Shown here: piece after piece, positions 53,029 to 61,254 of the stretch | Layout of the letters: every line of letters starts with the position of its first letter | Position numbering within the stretch: the stretch's first letter is position 1 | Assembly (NCBI GenBank): GCA_033764435.1 | Contig: JANRIX010000033.1 | Location: forward strand, 186,001-250,000 | DNA length: 64,000 nucleotides | Source: JAEUMY01 sp033764435 | Lineage (GTDB): Bacteria; Pseudomonadota; Gammaproteobacteria; Burkholderiales; Usitatibacteraceae | Direction of reading: 5' to 3' | Position numbers and translations under genes: made by a program | The notes under the pieces: generated by a model | What the model was told of the DNA's origin: nothing | What the model saw: only the letters and a program-made list of their open reading frames with translations | The model's database searches: none

Positions 53029-54087
53029 GTGACCAATCGATATCTCTATTTGCTGGAAGGACTGACCTGGCGGCGTGCCGCCTGGACGGTTTTACTGGCC
53101 GCGGGTGCCGCTGCAAGCGTGGTCTGGTTCTTCCAGAACACCTACTGGGACCTGCTGCTCTCCGCGCTGTGCATGGGCTTTTCCATCATGCTGGCCATCA
53201 CCGTGGCGGGCAATCTGCGCCAGACGTTCATGCCCCGCGAGGGGGCGCAGCTGCTCGGGGTCGTGTTTGGTTCATTCCTCGGCATTTTGGTGGTGGGCAT
53301 CGTCAAGGGTCGCGATCTGGCGGAGATGTTCACCGAGCGCCTCTGGGGCGTGACCATCACCACGAGTCTCGGCATCGGCTTCGGCTGCGTCATCACCGCC
53401 GCCATGATCCTGCGCGAGCAGCGCTCCCGGATGCAGTCCGATCTCATTCGGGCCGAGGCGGAGAAGCACCGCCTGGAAAAGCAGGTCATGGAAGCCCGCC
53501 TGCAGGTCATGCAGGCCCAGGTCGAACCTCATTTCCTGTTCAACACGCTGGCCAACGTCCAGCATCTCGTGGATGCCGATGCCAAGGCGGCAGGCAAGAT
53601 GCTGGAAAACCTCATCCGCTACCTGCGCATCGCGCTGCCGCAGATGCGTGAATCCAGCAGCACGCTGGGCCGCGAGATGGACATGGCTGCGGCCTACCTT
53701 GAAATCTTCAAGATCCGCATGGGGGCCCGGTTGGACTACACCATGAACCTGCCGGCCGATCTCCGGGAGCAGGAGTTCCCGCCCATGATGCTCATCACGC
53801 TGGTCGAGAACGCGATCAAGCATGGCCTCGACCCGTGTTGCGATGCCGGCATCGTCGAACTCTCCGCCCAGGTGAAGGACGGCAAGCTCATCGTCCGCGT
53901 GGCCGACACCGGCGAAGGCTTCCAGCCCAAGAAGGGCGGGGGCGTGGGGCTTGCGAATATTCGCGAGCGGCTCTCGACGCTCTACGGCAAGTCCGCCAAA
54001 CTCACGCTCGAAGAGAACCAGCCGCGCGGAGTCGTTTCCACCATCGAGGTGCCATTGCGCGGCGTCCTGGTGGCCGAAGCCGCCTGA
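53029..54087 (+). CDS. LytS-type sensor histidine kinase (first island pair)
   Basis: A 352-residue inner-membrane kinase: four hydrophobic segments (about 18-36, 43-62, 74-93, 108-128), a short coiled coil, His168 in VEPHFLFNTLANVQHL, then a HATPase domain with ENAIKHGL, ADTGEGF and GLANIRERL. It has no extracellular sensor domain, so it probably senses within the membrane. GTG start at 53029 after AGGGGAG. It pairs with the regulator at 54156, 68 bp downstream. Confidence 0.9.
   Translation: MTNRYLYLLEGLTWRRAAWTVLLAAGAAASVVWFFQNTYWDLLLSALCMGFSIMLAITVAGNLRQTFMPREGAQLLGVVFGSFLGILVVGIVKGRDLAEMFTERLWGVTITTSLGIGFGCVITAAMILREQRSRMQSDLIRAEAEKHRLEKQVMEARLQVMQAQVEPHFLFNTLANVQHLVDADAKAAGKMLENLIRYLRIALPQMRESSSTLGREMDMAAAYLEIFKIRMGARLDYTMNLPADLREQEFPPMMLITLVENAIKHGLDPCCDAGIVELSAQVKDGKLIVRVADTGEGFQPKKGGGVGLANIRERLSTLYGKSAKLTLEENQPRGVVSTIEVPLRGVLVAEAA
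53953..53964. repeat. Iterated palindrome, copy 25
   Basis: Perfect copy in the ANIRERL motif of the 53029 kinase gene. Confidence 0.95.
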
Positions 54088-54102
54088 GACGCTGTCACCC
54101 CA

Positions 54103-54114
54103 GCGAATATTCGC
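54103..54114. repeat. Iterated palindrome, copy 26
   Basis: Perfect copy in the spacer between the kinase and its regulator, 150 bp from copy 25. Confidence 0.95.
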
Positions 54115-54155
54115 ATCGGTCTGCCCCAGTCGACACCCATTCCCGAAGCCCCGCC

Positions 54156-54932
54156 ATGCCCACTGCCCTCATTGCCGACGACGAACCGCTGCTCCGCGCC
54201 CAGTTGCGCGCGCGGCTGGCCACACTCTGGCCGGAGCTGAAGATCATTCACGAGGCCGAAAACGGCCGCCAGGTAGCCGAGTATTTCGATCTGGAGGACG
54301 CGATCCCCGAGGTCTGTTTTCTCGACATCCACATGCCCGGTCTCACTGGACTCGAAGCCGCCCGTCGCATCGGCAAGCGCTCCCGCATCGTCTTTGTCAC
54401 GGCATTCGATCAATACGCGGTCGATGCCTTCGAGCAGGGTGCCATCGACTATGTGCTGAAGCCTTTCGAGGAGGCGCGCCTTGCCGAAACCGTGACCCGG
54501 CTCAAGGATCGGCTGAGCGCGCCAGCGCGCGTCGTACCCGGTGAGGACGATCCACTGGATGCGATTCTGGCCCGTCTCGCCGCGCGCATGGCGCCGGCCG
54601 GCCGCCAGTATCTGCAATGGATCAAGGCCAGCGTCGGCTCCACCGTGCGCATGATCGCGGTCGACGACATCTGCTATTTCCAGTCCGACGAAAAATACAC
54701 CCGTGTCGTCATGGAAGACGGCGAGGTCCTGATCCGCAAGCCGATCAAGGAGCTGCTGGAAGAGCTGGACCCGGATCTGTTCTGGCAAATCCACCGTTCA
54801 ACGCTGGTCAATGCCCGCCAGATCGCCGGTGTCGTCCGCGGCTTGCGAGACCAGGCCGACCTCAAGCTCAAGTCGCGTCCCGAAGTCCTCACCGTCAGCC
54901 GGGCTTATACGCATTTGTTCAAGCAAATGTAA
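54156..54932 (+). CDS. LytTR response regulator (first island pair)
   Basis: A 258-residue regulator: receiver with ADDEP, phosphorylated Asp57 in FLDIHMPG, Thr in VTAFDQYA and Lys in VLKPFEE; a ~25-residue linker; LytTR domain with ICYFQSDEKYTRVV and FWQIHRSTLVNARQI. It ends HLFKQM, like the second island regulator, and the two are clearly paralogues by alignment by eye. Confidence 0.93.
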   Translation: MPTALIADDEPLLRAQLRARLATLWPELKIIHEAENGRQVAEYFDLEDAIPEVCFLDIHMPGLTGLEAARRIGKRSRIVFVTAFDQYAVDAFEQGAIDYVLKPFEEARLAETVTRLKDRLSAPARVVPGEDDPLDAILARLAARMAPAGRQYLQWIKASVGSTVRMIAVDDICYFQSDEKYTRVVMEDGEVLIRKPIKELLEELDPDLFWQIHRSTLVNARQIAGVVRGLRDQADLKLKSRPEVLTVSRAYTHLFKQM

Positions 54933-54950
54933 CGCGCATCAAGCCAAGAG

Positions 54951-54995
54951 CAGGGGCCCCGCTTCGCGGGGATGCGACGGCGGTATGCGCGTTGT
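54951..54995 (+). repeat. Hairpin-headed repeat, copy 1
   Basis: A CCCCGC-TTC-GCGGGG hairpin followed by ATGCGACGGCGGTATGCG and CGTTGT, 20 bp after the first island regulator. Confidence 0.65.
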
Positions 54996-55026
54996 CGGCA
55001 GGTTGAGGTCTCAATGGGTCTGTCTT

Positions 55027-55038
55027 GCGGATATTCGC
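55027..55038. repeat. Degenerate iterated palindrome (internal A to G)
   Basis: GCGGATATTCGC in the gap before the 36-aa ORF. Confidence 0.6.
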
Positions 55039-55152
55039 ATTGCCACATCCCCGCCTCCCGCCCCTGCCGGGAATCCGCATCTCCTGCATTCCACATCCCC
55101 CTTTCTGCATTCCAGCGTCCGCCCGTTGAGGACCGGGGCCCCGGCCCCTAAT

Positions 55153-55179
55153 CTGGCGTCATCTGAAACCCCCGCACCG
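55153..55179 (+). promoter_or_regulatory. Shared leader element, copy 1
   Basis: CTGGCGTCATC, 8 variable bases, CCGCACCG, with TAATCT just upstream as a possible -10. Repeated with the same spacing at 57581. Confidence 0.5.
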
Positions 55180-55191
55180 ACCGAGGACGCC

Positions 55192-55302
55192 ATGGAAGCC
55201 CTGATCGTCAGCTTGCAGAACCTGCCCCAGTGGATGCATATCGCCCTGGGCGTGCTGGTCGCTGCCAGCATGGCCGTTTTGGTCATCGTCGAGGACCTCT
55301 GA
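55192..55302 (+). CDS. 36-residue single-span membrane protein
   Basis: A short acidic/amphipathic start (MEALIVSLQNLPQWM) followed by one strong helix (IALGVLVAASMAVLVIV) and EDL. It has an upstream leader element shared with the second regulator gene and lies 56 bp before the second kinase. Size and position suggest a kinase-interacting small protein, which is inference. Confidence 0.55.
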   Translation: MEALIVSLQNLPQWMHIALGVLVAASMAVLVIVEDL

Positions 55303-55358
55303 CACCCGACCCGTCCGCTCCCGCCGGCCCGGACACCCTGATCCGCTAGACTCCGCCC

Positions 55359-57566
55359 ATGTTCAAACCGCTCGCCAACGCACTGCATCGCACCCCCTGG
55401 TGGGGCATGGCCTTCATCGGCTTGCTCACGTTCTTCGCCCTGGTGGTCTTCACTGTTCCGTTTCAGGTCATGCGCCTGGAAAAGGCGGGCGCCACCGCAG
55501 CAGAAAACCAGGCCATCAAACGCGAAGTCGATGCCGCCTTTGCCGGACAGGGCCTCGACATCGCCGAGAACTTCGTCAAGGCCTTCAAGTCCCGAACCAA
55601 GGACCCCGTCCGCCAGGTCGAGCTGGAACGGGCGCTTGAGGAAATCCAGCGCGCCCGAGAGGAGATCGAGGAGGTCGGCCGAGCCACGGCCGAAGCCCGT
55701 CGCGAGGTCGAACGAGCAGTCGAGGACGCCCAGAAGGACGCCCGCCGCAGCATGAAGGACGCCGCCCGCGAAGCCCGCAAGGCCGCGCGCGAAGGCCTGG
55801 TCATGGCGGCCGAAGCCAGCGTTGAAGGTGCCCAGGCGGCGCTGGACGGCCAGAAGAGCGCGCTGCAGGCGCTGCGTGATGCGGGCATCAAGGATGGCCA
55901 GGTCGAGCGGCAGATGGAAGCTGGCATCCGCCAGGCCGAGCAGAACCTTGCGCAGGCCAAGCGCCAGCTGGAAACTGCCAAGCGCAACGCTTCGAATGTT
56001 GGCATCCGCATCAATCTGGGTGACGAGAAGCCCGCCTTCCAGATCGACGTCGACGAGAAGGATATCCGCGGCGAAAATTCGATCAGCATCGGTATCGGCA
56101 CGGGTGCGCCCGCCGCACCGGCTGCACCGCCCGCACAAGGTGCCAAGCCCGCGCCGCCCAGCCCGCCCGCGAAGCCGGCCGCGCCCGCCAGACCGGAAGC
56201 CGCGGCACCGCCTTCGCCGGCTGCCGCACCGGCACCGCCCGCGCCACCTGCCGCGCCGGCGTTGCCCAGCGAGCTGCGCGCCGACATCCGCGAGAAGGTG
56301 GCCGATGATTTCTTCCGCCTTACTTTCGGCGCCATCCTCATCATCATTTTCATTCCGCTCTTCATCATGGCGGTCATCGCCAAGTTCTTCATCGACCGCG
56401 CCCGCGCCGCCCAGCGCGTGGCCGAGGAGAAGAAGCAGGAGGCGGACTTCCATGCCATGACCCGGCAGGTGACCGAGGCGCGGCTCATGGCGCTGCAGGC
56501 GCAGGTCGAGCCGCACTTCCTCTACAACACGCTGGCCAACGTGCAGGCGCTCACCGAAGCCGACCCGCCGCTCGCCAGCAAGATGGTCGAGCACCTCATC
56601 CAGTACCTGCGCGCGGCGCTGCCCAAGATGCGCGAGACCACCTCCACCGTGGGCCAGGAAATGGATCTGGTGCGCGCCTATCTCAACATCCTGAAAATCC
56701 GCATGGGCGCGCGGCTGGAATTCGCCATCAACCTGCCCGACGATGTGGCCAAGCTCCCGTTCCCGCCGCTGATGCTGCCCTCGCTTATCGAGAACGCCAT
56801 CAAGCATGGCCTGGAGCCTCAGCGCGAAGGCGGTCGCATCGACATCACCGCGAGCCGCCTCGCCGGACTCATCAGCATTGAAGTGAAGGACACCGGCCGC
56901 GGCTTCGGTACGGGCACCGCCGGCGGTGGCTTGGGTCTTGCGAATATTCGCGAGCGCCTGGCCGGCTTGTATGGCCCCGATGCCAAGCTCACACTGACCG
57001 AAAACGAACCGCATGGCGTCATCGCCACACTGCAGGTGCCGGACACGCCGCCCAAGTCGGTGCCGGGCACGGGGTCGCTGGGCAACACGCCATTTTCTGC
57101 GGCCGGACCGGCCATACCTGCTCAGCCCACCGGCCCGCAGACCGTGGGGTCGCGGATCTGGGGCGGCGTGAAGACGGCGCACAACATCTGGCTGCGCATC
57201 GCGGGCTACACCTTCCTGGCACTGATGGGTGTGCTCGCCGTCGGATTCGTCATCGCGGTCGTGGGTGCCTACACCGGACTCCTGCCTGTCGAGATCGGCA
57301 GTGCCAAGCTGTCCGGTCTTGAAGGTGCGGCCATGGGCACGCTCATCCTGCTGGCGGCTTTCGCCGTGCTGGCCGTCGTGTCGCTGGTGCTGGTTGCGCT
57401 CTTCTATGGCCTGGGCGTGATGGCGGCGGCATTGGTCGTCATCATCCCGGCCATCATCCTGGTGTCGATCTTCCCGGTGCTCCTGCCCTTCGTGATCCTG
57501 GGCGGCGTCATCTGGTGGTTCTCGCGGAAAAAGAAGACCGATTCGCTGCCGAACATTCCACGCTGA
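55359..57566 (+). CDS. LytS-type kinase with coiled-coil ectodomain and C-terminal membrane domain
   Basis: A 735-residue protein, about twice the usual length. In order: membrane helix (15-37), long Ala/Arg/Glu-rich coiled coil (about 45-210), a short beta-like segment (211-247), an Ala/Pro-rich hinge (249-303), second helix (322-345), phospho-acceptor His386 in VEPHFLYNTLANVQAL, HATPase with ENAIKHGL (near 479), DTGRGF (511) and GLANIRERL (about 526), a Pro/Gly linker, and three further hydrophobic segments (615-637, 658-685, 688-722) ending in a basic tail. I know no standard LytS kinase with both the coiled-coil ectodomain and a membrane domain after the ATPase. Confidence 0.88.
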   Translation: MFKPLANALHRTPWWGMAFIGLLTFFALVVFTVPFQVMRLEKAGATAAENQAIKREVDAAFAGQGLDIAENFVKAFKSRTKDPVRQVELERALEEIQRAREEIEEVGRATAEARREVERAVEDAQKDARRSMKDAAREARKAAREGLVMAAEASVEGAQAALDGQKSALQALRDAGIKDGQVERQMEAGIRQAEQNLAQAKRQLETAKRNASNVGIRINLGDEKPAFQIDVDEKDIRGENSISIGIGTGAPAAPAAPPAQGAKPAPPSPPAKPAAPARPEAAAPPSPAAAPAPPAPPAAPALPSELRADIREKVADDFFRLTFGAILIIIFIPLFIMAVIAKFFIDRARAAQRVAEEKKQEADFHAMTRQVTEARLMALQAQVEPHFLYNTLANVQALTEADPPLASKMVEHLIQYLRAALPKMRETTSTVGQEMDLVRAYLNILKIRMGARLEFAINLPDDVAKLPFPPLMLPSLIENAIKHGLEPQREGGRIDITASRLAGLISIEVKDTGRGFGTGTAGGGLGLANIRERLAGLYGPDAKLTLTENEPHGVIATLQVPDTPPKSVPGTGSLGNTPFSAAGPAIPAQPTGPQTVGSRIWGGVKTAHNIWLRIAGYTFLALMGVLAVGFVIAVVGAYTGLLPVEIGSAKLSGLEGAAMGTLILLAAFAVLAVVSLVLVALFYGLGVMAAALVVIIPAIILVSIFPVLLPFVILGGVIWWFSRKKKTDSLPNIPR
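56940..56951. repeat. Iterated palindrome, copy 27
   Basis: Perfect copy in the ANIRERL motif of the 55359 kinase gene. Confidence 0.95.
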
Positions 57567-57580
57567 GATTTTTCGTAAAC

Positions 57581-57607
57581 TGGCGTCATCCCGAATCTCC
57601 GCACCGG
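57581..57607 (+). promoter_or_regulatory. Shared leader element, copy 2
   Basis: CTGGCGTCATC and CCGCACCG, offset 19 bp as in copy 1, between the second kinase and its regulator; TAAACT overlaps its left end. Confidence 0.5.
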
Positions 57608-57615
57608 AACCGACC

Positions 57616-58404
57616 ATGCCCACCGCGATACTGGCTGAAGATGAACCGATCCTGCTGGCCCAGCTGAAGGCCAAGCTGAACAAGCTCTGGCCGGAGCTGG
57701 AGATCAAGGCCGCTGCCGCAGATGGCGAGGAAGCCCTGGCGGCCATCACCGAACACGAGCCCGACTTCGCGCTGCTCGACATCCAGATGCCGGAGATGAC
57801 CGGCATCGAAGTCGCCAAGCACCTGGCGGCGCATCGCGGCACCGTGGGCAGCGGCCAACTGAAGACCCACATCATCTTCGTCACCGCCTACGACCAGTAC
57901 GCGGTCGAGGCATTTGAAGCCGGCGCCATCGACTATGTGCTGAAGCCCTATACCGACGAGCGCCTCGCCGCCACGATCGCGCGGTTGAAGGAGCGGCAGA
58001 GTGCGCAGCCGCCCGCGCCTGCGCAGGATCTGGACAGCCTGATGCGCCGGCTCGCGGAAAAACTGAATCCGAATGTCGAACCGCTCACCTGGATCAAGGC
58101 CTCCATCGGCCAGCAGCTGAGGCTGATTCCAGTCGAGGAAGTGCTGTACTTCCAGTCCGACGAGAAATACACCGTGGTCATGACCCCCGAGGTCGAGGCG
58201 CTCATCAAGACGCCGATCAAGGAACTGCTGGAGGGGCTGGACCCGAAGAAGTTCTGGCAGATCCATCGCTCGACCATCGTTGCCGCGAGCGCCATCGAAG
58301 CGGTCACCCGCGACTTCCGCGGTCAGGCCCAGGTGAAGATTAAGGGCCGCAAGGAACTCCTCACCGTCAGCCGGCCGTTTTCGCATTTGTTTAAACAGAT
58401 GTAG
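57616..58404 (+). CDS. LytTR response regulator (second island pair)
   Basis: A 262-residue regulator: receiver with AEDEP, Asp55 in LLDIQMPE, Thr in VTAYDQYA and Lys in VLKPYTD, then LytTR with VLYFQSDEKYTVVM and FWQIHRSTIVAASAI. It follows its kinase by 49 bp and may have its own promoter in the leader element. Confidence 0.93.
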   Translation: MPTAILAEDEPILLAQLKAKLNKLWPELEIKAAAADGEEALAAITEHEPDFALLDIQMPEMTGIEVAKHLAAHRGTVGSGQLKTHIIFVTAYDQYAVEAFEAGAIDYVLKPYTDERLAATIARLKERQSAQPPAPAQDLDSLMRRLAEKLNPNVEPLTWIKASIGQQLRLIPVEEVLYFQSDEKYTVVMTPEVEALIKTPIKELLEGLDPKKFWQIHRSTIVAASAIEAVTRDFRGQAQVKIKGRKELLTVSRPFSHLFKQM

Positions 58405-58421
58405 CGACGCGGAGGGCGGAG

Positions 58422-58448
58422 CAGGGGCCCCGCTTGCGGGGATGCGAC
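58422..58448 (+). repeat. Hairpin-headed repeat, copy 2 (short)
   Basis: CAGGGGCCCCGCTTGCGGGG then ATGCGAC, 18 bp after the second island regulator; only the first half of the unit is kept. Confidence 0.6.
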
Positions 58449-58631
58449 CCCGGATGCGGCGCTGGGCTCGCGCGGGTGAAGTGCTTCGATAAAGTGGCCG
58501 ATCAGCATGACTTGGTGCTGTCCTCAGTGAGGCGCGAGTCCACCATCAAGGCAAGAGCAGTGGGGTGAGCCGGGGTTGCCTTGCGTGTGCCTGCGCACAC
58601 GCATGCCGGCGAACGCCATGCCCTCTGCGGC

Positions 58632-58675
58632 ATGGCCCCGTTCACGGGGATGCGACGGCGGTGTGCTCGTTGTTG
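58632..58675 (+). repeat. Hairpin-headed repeat, copy 3
   Basis: GGCCCCGTTCACGGGG then ATGCGACGGCGGTGTGCTCG and TTGT; nearly matches copy 1 beyond the hairpin. Confidence 0.65.
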
Positions 58676-58821
58676 CAGATGTTCCGGGCTGCCAGCCAGC
58701 CAATCAAGGGGTTTCCCCTAGGCGCATTGCGTCACCGATGCGCCCAATGGCGCACCTGCGGTAACGGCCTCGTCGCCGGCATGCGACGTCCTGCCCTGAT
58801 TCGTCAGTGCCCTGCGCGCGG

Positions 58822-59091
58822 CTAGTTCATCGCCGGCGCACCGCCGTAGTCGAACGGGGTAAGCGTTTCCGGATCGATCACCGTCGCGCGCTTCAGCCTC
58901 ACGCGGATGCGCTGGGCGATGGCCTGCAGCTCGATGCTGGCATGGCGATGCTTCAGCGCCACGCGGCAGTAGTAGCGTGCGTAGGACGGATTGTTGGCGA
59001 GCGATACGGCGTCCACTTCTTCACCGACTTCGCGTTCGAAGAGCCGCTTGAAGGCGGCCACAGTCTTGGTATCGAGGAACATGACGTTCAT
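58822..59091 (-). CDS. Hypothetical protein, 89 aa
   Basis: A small soluble protein of mixed helix and strand (DTKTVAAFKRLFEREVGEEV, YARYYCRVALKHRHASIELQ). No known motif. It is divergent from the carbonic-anhydrase gene. A start at 59082 (MFLDTK) is possible. Confidence 0.6.
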   Translation of the reverse strand: MNVMFLDTKTVAAFKRLFEREVGEEVDAVSLANNPSYARYYCRVALKHRHASIELQAIAQRIRVRLKRATVIDPETLTPFDYGGAPAMN

Positions 59092-59210
59092 TGTGCAAAG
59101 CCTGTGCCAGTTCAGGTGTGCCCGATCGGCGCGCCCATCGAATACTTATCGGTTCCCGCTAGAATCCCCTTGAGGCCAGGCACACCGCCGGCCGCAACGG
59201 GAGCAGGGGC

Positions 59211-59732
59211 ATGATCTATTCGCTGGGAGACAGGGTGCCGGTGCTGAAGGGCGACAACTATGTCGCGCCCAATGCATCGGTGATCGGCAGTGTCGTGCTG
59301 GAGCGCGGCGCCAACGTGTGGTGGAACGTGACCATTCGTGGCGACAATGACCTCATCACCCTGGGCGAGAACGTCAACATCCAGGACGGCTCCGTGCTGC
59401 ATACCGATGAAGGCGTGCCGCTCACGCTGGAGAAGGACGTGTCGGTCGGCCACATGGTCATGCTGCATGGCTGCACGGTGAAGGAAGGCTCGCTCATCGG
59501 CATCAAGGCCGTGGTGCTGAACCATGCCGTCATTGGCCGCGAGTGCCTCATCGGCGCCAATACCCTCATCGCGGAGGGCAAGGTCATTCCCGATCGCTCG
59601 CTGGTGCTGGGCTCGCCCGGACGCGTGGTGCGCACACTCACCGATGACGACGTGAAGATGATTCGCGGCATCGCCCAGCACTATGTCGACAATGCACGGC
59701 GCTACCAGTCCGCGCTCAAGCCCATTGGTTGA
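59211..59732 (+). CDS. Gamma-carbonic anhydrase family protein
   Basis: A 173-residue left-handed beta-helix with hexapeptide repeats (APNASVIGSVVLERGANVWWN, VNIQDGSVLHTDEG). The three metal His are placed as in the family: HTDEG, GHMVMLHG. Such YrdA/CaiE-like proteins bind zinc or iron; carbonic anhydrase activity is not shown for most bacterial members. TAGAAT at 59159-59164 may be its -10 box. Confidence 0.92.
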   Translation: MIYSLGDRVPVLKGDNYVAPNASVIGSVVLERGANVWWNVTIRGDNDLITLGENVNIQDGSVLHTDEGVPLTLEKDVSVGHMVMLHGCTVKEGSLIGIKAVVLNHAVIGRECLIGANTLIAEGKVIPDRSLVLGSPGRVVRTLTDDDVKMIRGIAQHYVDNARRYQSALKPIG

Positions 59733-60858
59733 TTCTGCAGATCCGGCTGACCCGGCTGATCCGGCTGAGCGCGCCCGCCACTTGAACGACCGCCATCCGT
59801 CATCGGCCGTGCTGGTGCGCGGCGCGCTCGGCATCAGTCTGTTCATCGTTGTCTACGCCACGCTCCTGCCGTTCGCCGGCTGGCGTGTCCCCGAGACACT
59901 GGTCTGGGAGGGCGTGGTGCGCCCCTACCAGACCGAACTCGACCTGGTGCTCAACGTGGCCGCCTATGTGCCAGTGGGCCTGCTGCTCGCCGCGCTGCTG
60001 CTGCAATCCGCGGGCCGCCACCCGCTCGTGAAGGCGACGGCGCTGGCCAGCGTGCTGAGCTTGACGCTGGAATGCCTCCAGCTCTTTTTGCCGGGGCGGG
60101 TCACGGCGCTGCACGACTGGCTCGCCAACAGTGCCGGCGGCCTGGCCGGTGCGGCCATCGCGGTCTCCGCGCAGGGGCAGCGTATCGGCGCCCGGCTGGC
60201 TGCGCTCCGCGCGCGCTGGCTGGCGGCCGACAACCACGCGGAGTGGGGCGCCTTGCTCCTCATCGTCTGGCTGGTCGCGCAGAGCAATCCGGCGGTGCCG
60301 TTCTTTGAAGCGGGCCAGCTCGCCAATGAGCTCACCCGCGACTGGCAGGCGGCGGACCCGGGCGTGCTGGCGATCCTGCCGCAGGTGATCGCAATCGCCC
60401 TCAATGTCTGCGGGTTCGCACTCTTCCTCGCGGTGTGGGTCCACCCGCGAATATTCGCGGGTGTGCCGGCCCTGCTGGCGCTGGCCGCAGGCTTGATGGT
60501 CAAGTTCCTCGCCGCCGGTCTCATGTTGAAGGCGCCGCTACTGGAAACATGGCTCGGGCCGGCCAGTGCGCTGGGGCTTATCGCGGGCTACTTTCTCGCC
60601 CTGGTGCTGCTGGGCGCGCGGCCGCGCACGCAGCTCTTTCTGGCCACGCTACTCATCTTTGGGGGCGGCCTGATGGCGCGCATGGCCGGCACGTATGATG
60701 GTTTCGATGGCATGTTGAGCCTGTTCGAGCGCTCGCATCCGCAACTGGGGGCGTTCGCGGGGCTGACCCGCTGGCTGAACGAGCTCTGGCCGGTGGCCGC
60801 GTTTCTGTATCTCGTGATTCTGTTCGTGCGGGGTCACGCGTCGTCTGTAAAATCCTGA
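59725..60858 (+). CDS. VanZ-like membrane protein
   Basis: A VanZ-domain protein of about 377 residues with 8-9 hydrophobic segments; ELDLVLNVAAYVPVGLLLA, LECLQLFLPGRVTALHDWLANSAGG is the VanZ core (split here by spacing). I favour the TTG at 59725, which overlaps the preceding stop; an ATG at 59683 and a GTG at 59809 are alternatives. Near the start are three 9-bp units of GATCCGGCT type that encode DPADPADPA. Function is unclear; some VanZ proteins lower teicoplanin sensitivity. Confidence 0.75.
   Translation: MVDSADPADPADPAERARHLNDRHPSSAVLVRGALGISLFIVVYATLLPFAGWRVPETLVWEGVVRPYQTELDLVLNVAAYVPVGLLLAALLLQSAGRHPLVKATALASVLSLTLECLQLFLPGRVTALHDWLANSAGGLAGAAIAVSAQGQRIGARLAALRARWLAADNHAEWGALLLIVWLVAQSNPAVPFFEAGQLANELTRDWQAADPGVLAILPQVIAIALNVCGFALFLAVWVHPRIFAGVPALLALAAGLMVKFLAAGLMLKAPLLETWLGPASALGLIAGYFLALVLLGARPRTQLFLATLLIFGGGLMARMAGTYDGFDGMLSLFERSHPQLGAFAGLTRWLNELWPVAAFLYLVILFVRGHASSVKS
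60442..60463. repeat. Iterated palindrome, copy 28 with 22-bp perfect symmetry
   Basis: Core at 60447-60458 within a perfect 22-bp palindrome (half-site CACCCGCGAAT) in the VanZ-like gene, read as RIFA (HPRIFAGV). Confidence 0.95.
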
Positions 60859-60938
60859 AGTTCATGCCGCATAGCTAATATGCGCACGCTGCAAGTTGCC
60901 CGCTTCCAGTCCTCAGCTCCAGTCTCCAGCCCACGCCC

Positions 60939-61247
60939 ATGTCCTTCTACAAACACCACGTTTTCTTCTGCACCAACCTGCGTGAGGACGGCCGCAAGTG
61001 CTGCCAGCACGCCGACGCCCAGGCCATGCGCGACCACGCCAAGGCGCGCTGCAAGGCGCTCGGCATTCACGGCCACGGCGAGGTGCGCATCAACAACGCC
61101 GGCTGCCTCGACCGTTGCGAGGAGGGTCCGGTCATCGTCGTGTATCCGGAAGAGACCTGGTACACCTATGTCGACCAGCACGACATCGACGAGATCATCG
61201 ACGAGCATCTGGTGCACGGCCGTGTGGTCGAGCGCCTGAAGATCTGA
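60939..61247 (+). CDS. Thioredoxin-like 2Fe-2S ferredoxin
   Basis: A 102-residue ferredoxin with the cluster Cys set: Cys11 (FFCTN), Cys21/22 (KCCQH), Cys56 and Cys60 (GCLDRC). The LREDGRKCC and NNAGCLDRCEEGPVIVVYPE motifs are those of the thioredoxin-like family. It is followed 7 bp later by a hydrolase gene. Confidence 0.92.
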   Translation: MSFYKHHVFFCTNLREDGRKCCQHADAQAMRDHAKARCKALGIHGHGEVRINNAGCLDRCEEGPVIVVYPEETWYTYVDQHDIDEIIDEHLVHGRVVERLKI

Positions 61248-61254
61248 GGAACGC

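Larger units (their letters stand above)
58405..58821. other. Repeat-bearing gap after the second regulator
   Basis: 417 bp with no supported gene. It holds two further copies of the hairpin-headed repeat (58422-58448 and 58632-58675) and a GCGTGTG/CACACGC hairpin near 58583-58602. Confidence 0.6.

Noticed and set aside
55011..57884. 957-residue minus-strand ORF opposite the second kinase
   Set aside because: Antisense of a coiled-coil and Ala/Pro-rich gene, which keeps the reverse frame open by composition; the sense strand has all kinase motifs.
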